From the NCBI GenBank assembly GCA_025060275.1, contig JANXCJ010000055.1, positions 1-11,575 on the forward strand: a stretch of 11,575 nucleotides of DNA, given 5' to 3'. Origin of the DNA: Bacteroidia bacterium. Lineage in GTDB: Bacteria; Bacteroidota; Bacteroidia; SpSt-205. This document shows, piece by piece, positions 6,900 to 11,575 of the stretch. Position 1 is the first letter of the stretch. Every line of letters begins with the position of its first letter. The notes beneath the pieces are model-generated. The model searched no databases, was not told the origin of the DNA, and saw only the letters and a list, made by a program, of their open reading frames with translations. The translations under genes and the position numbers were made by a program.

Positions 6900-8023
6900 T
6901 GATACCCTCACCTGCCTTCGTTATAGAAGAAGAGAAATTCCACACTAATCTCACACGCCTCAAGGAGATAAAAGAGTCTACAGGAATACGGCTCCTCATG
7001 GCTCTGAAAGGATTTGCTTTACCTGCTCTGATGACAGATATCCTTCAGGTAGCAGACGGTATAGCAGTCAGTTCACTAAATGAAGCAAAGTTAGGCTATA
7101 TCTATGGGGGAAAACCTGTACATCTCTACATGCCTGCTTACCGCCCCCAGGAAATCCCAGAGTTAATCCCTATTACCAGCCACTGGACTTTTAATAGCTT
7201 AGAAGCATTTAATCAATGGGTACCCTACCTACCCCCTCATCTCTCAATAGGACTTCGTATCAATCCTCATTACGGCTATGCTAGCGCCGACATATACAAT
7301 CCGGGGCGCCCTGGTTCCCGATTAGGAGTACCATTGAGAGGTCTCCCCGACAAATTACCCCCTCCTATTTCTGGACTTCATATACACACCTTATGTGAAG
7401 CAGGTGCAGAAGCCCTTGAAGCTCTTATACAAAACTTAGTTGAGAAGTTTGAGAGGTGGCTCAAACAAATTACCTGGTTAAACTTAGGAGGAGGACATCT
7501 CCTAACTCACAGAGAATATGACTTGTCCAAGTTAGCCAAAATTATCCAAGATTTGCGCAGCTATTTTCCGAACCTCCGGGAGATTTATATGGAGCCCAGC
7601 GCTGCTTTTGTCTGGGAGGCTGGCTACCTCTTGGCAGAAGTTCTGGATATAACTGCCACAGAGGGAAGAAATTGGGCTATGCTGGACGTATCTTTTACAG
7701 CCCACATGCCTGATACGCTAGAGATGCCCTACAAGCCTAAGGTTCGGGAAGCTCTTGCCGAGGTGAATCTTGCCTATCCCACTTACTGGCTAGGAGGCGC
7801 CACCTGTTTAGCGGGCGATGAGATGGGGCCTTATAGCTTTCCTACTCCCCTGGAAGTAGGAATGCGTCTTACCTTCCATGACATGGCACACTACACTTTT
7901 GTAAAAACTACTTTCTTCAATGGGGCTGCCCACCCTTCTCTCGTCATCCAAAATACCAGGGGATACCGAGTAGTCAAGACATTTTTATTTCAAGATTATC
8001 TAAATCGTCTAAGGAACGTATAG
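6899..8023 (+). CDS. nspC: Carboxynorspermidine / carboxyspermidine decarboxylase
   Basis: 374 residues, normal for the family. NspC is a PLP-dependent fold-III decarboxylase (alanine-racemase-like barrel) that converts carboxyspermidine or carboxynorspermidine to the free polyamine. This is the last step of the aspartate-semialdehyde-based route used by many Bacteroidota instead of S-adenosylmethionine decarboxylase. Visible landmarks are ALKGF with the PLP-binding Lys37, GLHIHTLCE at 159-167, LNLGGGH at 195-200 (PLP phosphate), MEPSAAFVWEAG with Glu232, CLAGDEMG with Cys303 and Asp307, and DMAHYTFVKTTFFNG at 328-342. HTLCE and CLAGD with this C-terminus separate it from diaminopimelate and ornithine decarboxylases. 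The partner carboxyspermidine dehydrogenase is not in the window. The ATG at 6899 abuts the DnaA box. The last 50 bp overlap the opposing dihydroorotase-like gene. Confidence 0.92.
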   Translation: MIPSPAFVIEEEKFHTNLTRLKEIKESTGIRLLMALKGFALPALMTDILQVADGIAVSSLNEAKLGYIYGGKPVHLYMPAYRPQEIPELIPITSHWTFNSLEAFNQWVPYLPPHLSIGLRINPHYGYASADIYNPGRPGSRLGVPLRGLPDKLPPPISGLHIHTLCEAGAEALEALIQNLVEKFERWLKQITWLNLGGGHLLTHREYDLSKLAKIIQDLRSYFPNLREIYMEPSAAFVWEAGYLLAEVLDITATEGRNWAMLDVSFTAHMPDTLEMPYKPKVREALAEVNLAYPTYWLGGATCLAGDEMGPYSFPTPLEVGMRLTFHDMAHYTFVKTTFFNGAAHPSLVIQNTRGYRVVKTFLFQDYLNRLRNV

Positions 8024-9191
8024 TACCCACTACCCTAAGATTAGAGGAGAAAGCTTCCCATGGATAAGGTAGGACATACGACTCTTGCAATAGCTCAAAG
8101 AGAGTCAGCTCTAAAGGATGTCCTTCATCTAATACAGGATGAGGTAGTCCTAATAGGCGCCTTGGTCGCTCCGAGAGAATCTCAGCAAGTAAGGCTGGTA
8201 ATTCTTTCTTTTCAAGAGGATATTCCCTTTCAAGGGCATAATATAAGAGAGGTGCTACTACCGCCAGCGTAGACTGTCCCACAGCAGCAGAAGTCCATTC
8301 TCGCATCTTCTCCTCAAGAGGAGCCATATAGTCATAAGAAGCAATACACATGTACCTTGACTGAATAAGAGCTCTAACTAAAGCAGCTTTATCCTCAGAG
8401 GCGCGCAGAGGAGGGTGCAATTTCCAACGCGCATCATAATCCAGAAGATAAGAAGCATCTGCTACGAGATAGCTTATGCCAGTAAAAGCCGGAATGCCAT
8501 ACTGTCCCAAAACTTTCAGACCTGCTCGTGTAGTTATAGGGCCTATGATTACTTTGCCTCCGTATGCCTGCCATAAGGCAGCAACTGCATGAATGCCGAC
8601 AGTTTCTACATAAGGGGGAAACCCTTCCCAACCTGATAAGGAAAGGACAGAGGTCTCAGCTACCCCTTTCTCCCCTCCAATAGCTTCCCAGAAAGGAAGC
8701 AAAAATACAGGTCCTCCAAGGTGTCTCAGATAGGGTAGCGCGCGGCGTAGGGTTTGCCACGGTACAGGCCATTCAGGAGGTAGTACCCACCCAAAACCTC
8801 CTTCTATATAGAGACTTTCAAGGGCAGCTATATCTCCTTTTGGACTACTCCATGCAGAAAAAAGAAGAAAAGAAGCTGGAAGCTCAGGAGTGAGTTCCTT
8901 GACTTCTGCAAGACTCTTCGGCTCATACCAACCCTGCCAACCGCTAATACCCACAGTAGTAAAGCCTCCTCGCCTCGCCCGAATAGCTAACTCTTCCAGA
9001 GTCTCTGTAGCAGGGAGGAACGGCTGATTTGTCCAAGCCAAAAGGTCTACCCATCCGGACGAAACCCATAAGATAGCCTCCTCTGAAGTAGGTTCTATTT
9101 TTTCTATCCTTTCTCTGGAAATTATCAGATATACACTTCGCCCATACCACTCCGACCTTCTGTCCGCTACCCGAAAGGGACCTACTCTCAT
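7974..9191 (-). CDS. Dihydroorotase-like protein (PyrC family), predicted catalytically inactive
   Basis: 405 residues with the body plan of class I dihydroorotase: VSSGWVDLLAWTNQPF in the place of PGFIDIHVHLRDPG, then RRGGFTTV, a GGKVIIGPITTRAGL strand, LHPPLRASEDKAALVRAL, and IASYDYMAPLEEK in the place of IATDHAPHTPEEK. The two metal His and substrate-binding Arg of the HxHxR motif (about 49-55) are gone. So are the later metal His (IIGP for ICHV) and the catalytic Asp of DHAPH (about 284-290). An active enzyme would cyclise carbamoyl-aspartate in pyrimidine synthesis. This one is probably a structural or regulatory homologue, comparable to the inactive PyrC' that partners aspartate carbamoyltransferase in Pseudomonas; that partnership is not shown here. 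The ATG at 9191 overlaps the rsmA stop as ATGA. Its C-terminal ~17 residues are antisense to nspC. Confidence 0.8.
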   Translation of the reverse strand: MRVGPFRVADRRSEWYGRSVYLIISRERIEKIEPTSEEAILWVSSGWVDLLAWTNQPFLPATETLEELAIRARRGGFTTVGISGWQGWYEPKSLAEVKELTPELPASFLLFSAWSSPKGDIAALESLYIEGGFGWVLPPEWPVPWQTLRRALPYLRHLGGPVFLLPFWEAIGGEKGVAETSVLSLSGWEGFPPYVETVGIHAVAALWQAYGGKVIIGPITTRAGLKVLGQYGIPAFTGISYLVADASYLLDYDARWKLHPPLRASEDKAALVRALIQSRYMCIASYDYMAPLEEKMREWTSAAVGQSTLAVVAPLLYYALEREYPLEKKELPALLAEILSERPRRLLGLPHPVLDEGHPLELTLFELLQESYVLPYPWEAFSSNLRVVGTIRSLDDLDNLEIKMS

Positions 9192-9934
9192 CCGTCAAGC
9201 ATTATGTCATTCCTCAGTATTCTCCACAGCTCAAAGAACTCCTCTACACTGAGTTCATGAGGCCTGCGATGGGAGAAAAAAGGAGAAATAGAAAGCCTAT
9301 AATCACTTAGGTTTTTAGCCAATTTTCTGCGAGGCTGGCGAAAAGCGCGCCTTACAAATCCAACAAAGTCCTCCCATACCTCAGAGGAAAGTAAGGCTTT
9401 TCTCTCAAAGAGCACTACCTCGCTCCAGACTTTAGGAGGAGGCGTGAAGGCATTCGGAGGCACTCGACAAAGTCTCTTTACCTCATACACACTCTGGAAA
9501 AGCACTGACAAACGCCCATAAGGTCTCTTGCCAGCTTTCGCATAAAGGCGCTGAGCTACTTCAGCCTGTAGCATTACGACTCCTGCTCTAATATAACGGT
9601 GATGAGAAAGAATCCGAAAAATGGCGGGTCCCGAAATACTGTATGGGAGGTTACTCACAAAAAAAAGAGGCTCTTCAGGGAGAGCTATCCTCAAGAAATC
9701 ACCTAAAATCCACTCAGTCGACGCTTTAGAGGGCAACTCTTCTAAAGACTTGAGACAGACACTATCAATTTCTATACCTATATAGGGCACGCCCTTTTGC
9801 AAGAGGTAGCGCGTAAGCGCACCTCTCCCAGGTCCTACCTCCAAAATCTTCTCGCCCGCCTGTGGACAGACAGCCTCAGCAATTTTTACAGCATAAACAG
9901 AATTTCTCAAAAAATGCTGATCATAGCGAGGCAT
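9188..9934 (-). CDS. rsmA: 16S rRNA (adenine1518-N6/adenine1519-N6)-dimethyltransferase
   Basis: 248 residues from ATG 9934. RsmA (KsgA) dimethylates two adjacent adenines in the helix-45 loop of 16S rRNA late in small-subunit assembly, using S-adenosylmethionine. The start reads PRYDQHFLRN, a variant of the GQHFL opening. SAM motif I is LEVGPGRGAL (31-40), the acidic ribose-binding strand is IGIEID (52-57), GDFL lies at 79-81, and the catalytic NLPY is at 95-98. FTPPPKVWSEV (163-173) and the C-terminal helical domain are typical. An upstream ATG at 9985 would add 17 hydrophobic residues unlike the family, so 9934 is preferred; it overlaps the nuoC end by 14 bp. No Shine-Dalgarno is obvious. 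It is the third gene of the dnaA-nuoC-rsmA group and its stop overlaps the next start. Confidence 0.93.
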   Translation of the reverse strand: MPRYDQHFLRNSVYAVKIAEAVCPQAGEKILEVGPGRGALTRYLLQKGVPYIGIEIDSVCLKSLEELPSKASTEWILGDFLRIALPEEPLFFVSNLPYSISGPAIFRILSHHRYIRAGVVMLQAEVAQRLYAKAGKRPYGRLSVLFQSVYEVKRLCRVPPNAFTPPPKVWSEVVLFERKALLSSEVWEDFVGFVRRAFRQPRRKLAKNLSDYRLSISPFFSHRRPHELSVEEFFELWRILRNDIMLDG

Positions 9935-10403
9935 GAGGCGGTTTGAAATCCAAGGGAATGCTATGATAAAAAGAGGGAGAAACATAGCCTACTCTGAGAG
10001 GATGCCCCTCCCAATCTTCTGGTAATAGAATACGGCGCAAGTCGGGATGCCCTTCAAATCTCACTCCGACTAAATCATAAGCTTCACGCTCCTGCCAATT
10101 TGCTGCAGGCCATACGCTCACCACAGAGGAGACATATTGACTCTCTTGAATAGAGAAAGATACCGCTATATCACACACATAAATAAGGCTTCTCAAATCG
10201 TATCGCAAGTGAACGTAAGGCGGTACGTGGGTAGCTGTGAGAGCTACAAAGTATTCTACCTCCCCCTGCCATCGCAAAATCTTTGCTACTTCCAGCCAAT
10301 CCAAGGGGGAGTTCAACGTAAGAATCCACCGAGGATGAGTCCCTAAGAGTGCGCCGTATTTCCTAAGAACTTCTAAAAAGGATTCGCTCCAAGTCCTGTA
10401 CAT
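9921..10403 (-). CDS. nuoC: NADH-quinone oxidoreductase (complex I) 30-kDa subunit C
   Basis: 160 residues. NuoC is a peripheral-arm subunit of respiratory complex I on the cytoplasmic face of the inner membrane, next to the quinone-proximal module. The diagnostic block is at 98-140: WPAANWQEREAYDLVG, then RFEGHPDLRRIL and DWEGHPLR, which match the 30-kDa subunit signature closely. The N-terminal half (KYGALLGTHPRWILTL ... HLRYDLRSL) is a weaker but compatible alpha/beta domain. ATG 10403 is the only good start and gives a 41-bp overlap with the dnaA 3' end; the 3' end overlaps rsmA by 14 bp. nuoB and nuoD, its usual neighbours, are absent from the window, so this copy stands outside a nuo cluster as far as can be seen. 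It is not fused to NuoD. F420- or ferredoxin-linked relatives cannot be excluded. Confidence 0.88.
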   Translation of the reverse strand: MYRTWSESFLEVLRKYGALLGTHPRWILTLNSPLDWLEVAKILRWQGEVEYFVALTATHVPPYVHLRYDLRSLIYVCDIAVSFSIQESQYVSSVVSVWPAANWQEREAYDLVGVRFEGHPDLRRILLPEDWEGHPLRVGYVSPSFYHSIPLDFKPPHASL

Positions 10404-11575
10404 GCTGTGAAAGTTCTTTATTTAGGGTTAGGCCTTGCTCCACAAGGTGACAGCTATGAAGAATAGTAGAATGATCCCGCCCCCCAAAATAATCCCCTAT
10501 AGCTTTTAGAGCGTGCCGAGTATATCTGCGTGCTAAAAAAACAGCTAAGTGACGAGCATATGCCACTTCCTTTTTACGAGACTTGCCTCGCAGCTCATCA
10601 GGATGAATTCTAAAGTAATTAGAGACTGCGCGAACAATCTGATCTATATTCACCGCACGGGTTCTCAAGGGCTTGAAGCGGCTCACAATCTCCTGGGCCA
10701 AGGTGAGAGAGATTTCCCTTCTCCTTATGGAGGTTTCTGCCAGAAGCTGAATCATCACGCCCTCTAAGTCCCGAACATGACTATGAACATTCTCTGCTAT
10801 GTAGCGCAGAATTTCTTCGGGGATTTCCACTCCCTCCTGCTGGAGCTTGAAGCGGAGAATAGCTAAACGAGTCTCATAATCAGGAGGGTAGAGAGGCGCA
10901 GCTAGCCCCCAGGCAAACCGAGAGGTTATCCTCTCTTCCATGCCACGCAGTTCTTGCGGTGGTGCATCTGCTGTAATCACAATCTGCTTATTGCTCTGGT
11001 GAAGCTGATTGAAAGCATGGAAAAAAGTCTCTTGTGTGCTATCTCTACCTGTCAGAAATTGAATATCATCTACAATAAGCACATCTACAGAATGAATCTT
11101 TTGAAGAAACTCATTTATTTTCTTATTTCTTACCGAGTCTACATACTCATGTGTGAAAGTTTCAGCAGTGAGGTACAAAATGATTTTGTCAGAATGAAGG
11201 ATTCGGGCATAATTACCGATTGCATGGCAAAGGTGTGTTTTACCTTGCCCAACCTCCCCATAAATAAATAGGGGATTAAAGGCTGTCTGACCGTATACTT
11301 TGGATTGAGATTAGTAGGAAAGGGCTGCACGCTTCGCAGTCCTGGAAATACAATAGGAGTAGGCAGCTCTTGTGAAGGCAATCGCATAGGAGCCGCCTCT
11401 GCAGCTGTCATTACATGATACTCTAAACGAGCATTAGGCCCTAAAAACCTTCGTAAAGTTTTTACTATCAGGGTAGAAAAATGCTGCTCTATGTACTCGT
11501 AGAAAAACTGGCTAGGCACCCGCAGCGTTAGAACGCCCTCTCGTAGGTGTATAGGTTCAGCACTACCCAGGAAGG
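10363..11575 (-). pseudogene. dnaA: Chromosomal replication initiator DnaA, 5' partial and disrupted by internal deletion/frameshift
   Basis: DnaA is the AAA+ ATPase that binds DnaA boxes and opens the origin. Reading leftward from the right edge, one frame encodes domain I (VLTLRVPSQFFYEYIEQHF, LGPNARLEY), the linker, and the start of domain III (TNLNPKYT). At about 11292 it runs straight into material belonging to another frame: GQTAFNPLFIYGEVGQGKTH (Walker A), VLIVDDIQFL (Walker B), VITAD (sensor 1), RITSRFAWG (arginine-finger box) and the domain IV signature GGRDHSTILHS, ending at TAG 10363. About 24 residues normally present between NPKYT and the PGxTAFNPL segment are missing, and the net loss is 3n+1 bases. 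The AAA+ frame has a stop at 11311-11313, so no single frame spans the join. As written it gives a truncated protein that ends at 11139. It is either a true pseudogene or an assembly error in an intact gene. It overlaps nuoC by 41 bp; dnaN is not beside it on this side. Confidence 0.85.

Noticed and set aside
9935..9985. Longer rsmA start at ATG 9985 with a hydrophobic leader
   Set aside because: RsmA is cytoplasmic and family members begin close to the (G/D)QHFL motif; the extra residues come from overlap with nuoC.
10954..11271. 105-codon plus-strand frame opposite dnaA
   Set aside because: It is antisense to the conserved Walker A/B region of dnaA and has no family features.

Overview
The window looks like chromosomal DNA of a Bacteroidota (or closely related) bacterium. 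The pointers are two secreted M43/PKD-type proteins with type IX secretion (T9SS)-like C-terminal domains, a carboxy(nor)spermidine decarboxylase for the alternative polyamine route, and start codons that mostly lack Shine-Dalgarno sequences. It is extremely gene-dense. The only non-coding gaps I see are about 20 bp, 5 bp and 27 bp; every other gene junction overlaps. I found no RNA genes, insertion sequences, CRISPR arrays or prophage genes.

Layout. (1) 1-3343, plus strand: two tandem, clearly paralogous secreted proteins. The first is cut by the left edge; the second is a complete M43-type zinc metalloprotease. A NodB-type polysaccharide deacetylase (3349-4002) follows 5 bp later. (2) 3926-6871, minus strand: tatA, gatA and an MltD-like lytic transglycosylase, read in that order with each start overlapping the previous stop. 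The mltD tail runs 77 bp antisense into the deacetylase gene. (3) 6899-8023, plus strand: nspC, divergent from tatA across a 27-bp gap that holds a perfect DnaA box. (4) 7974-11575, minus strand: dnaA, nuoC, rsmA and a dihydroorotase-like gene, read in that order, all overlapping. The last one overlaps nspC tail-to-tail by 50 bp.

Themes. The deacetylase and lytic transglycosylase suggest cell-wall remodelling. The metalloprotease pair suggests export across the outer membrane. The rest is housekeeping: tRNA-dependent amidation, Tat export, polyamine synthesis, replication initiation, respiratory complex I and 16S rRNA dimethylation.

Most notable observations. dnaA appears broken: its N-terminal part and its AAA+ core lie in different frames, and roughly 70-75 bp that should encode the start of the AAA+ domain are missing at about 11292. 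This is either a real lesion or an assembly error. The dihydroorotase-like protein keeps the family scaffold but has lost every metal-binding and catalytic position I could align, so it is probably a non-catalytic homologue. nuoC is separated from other complex I genes, at least within this window. I did not recognise a wholly new multi-gene system.
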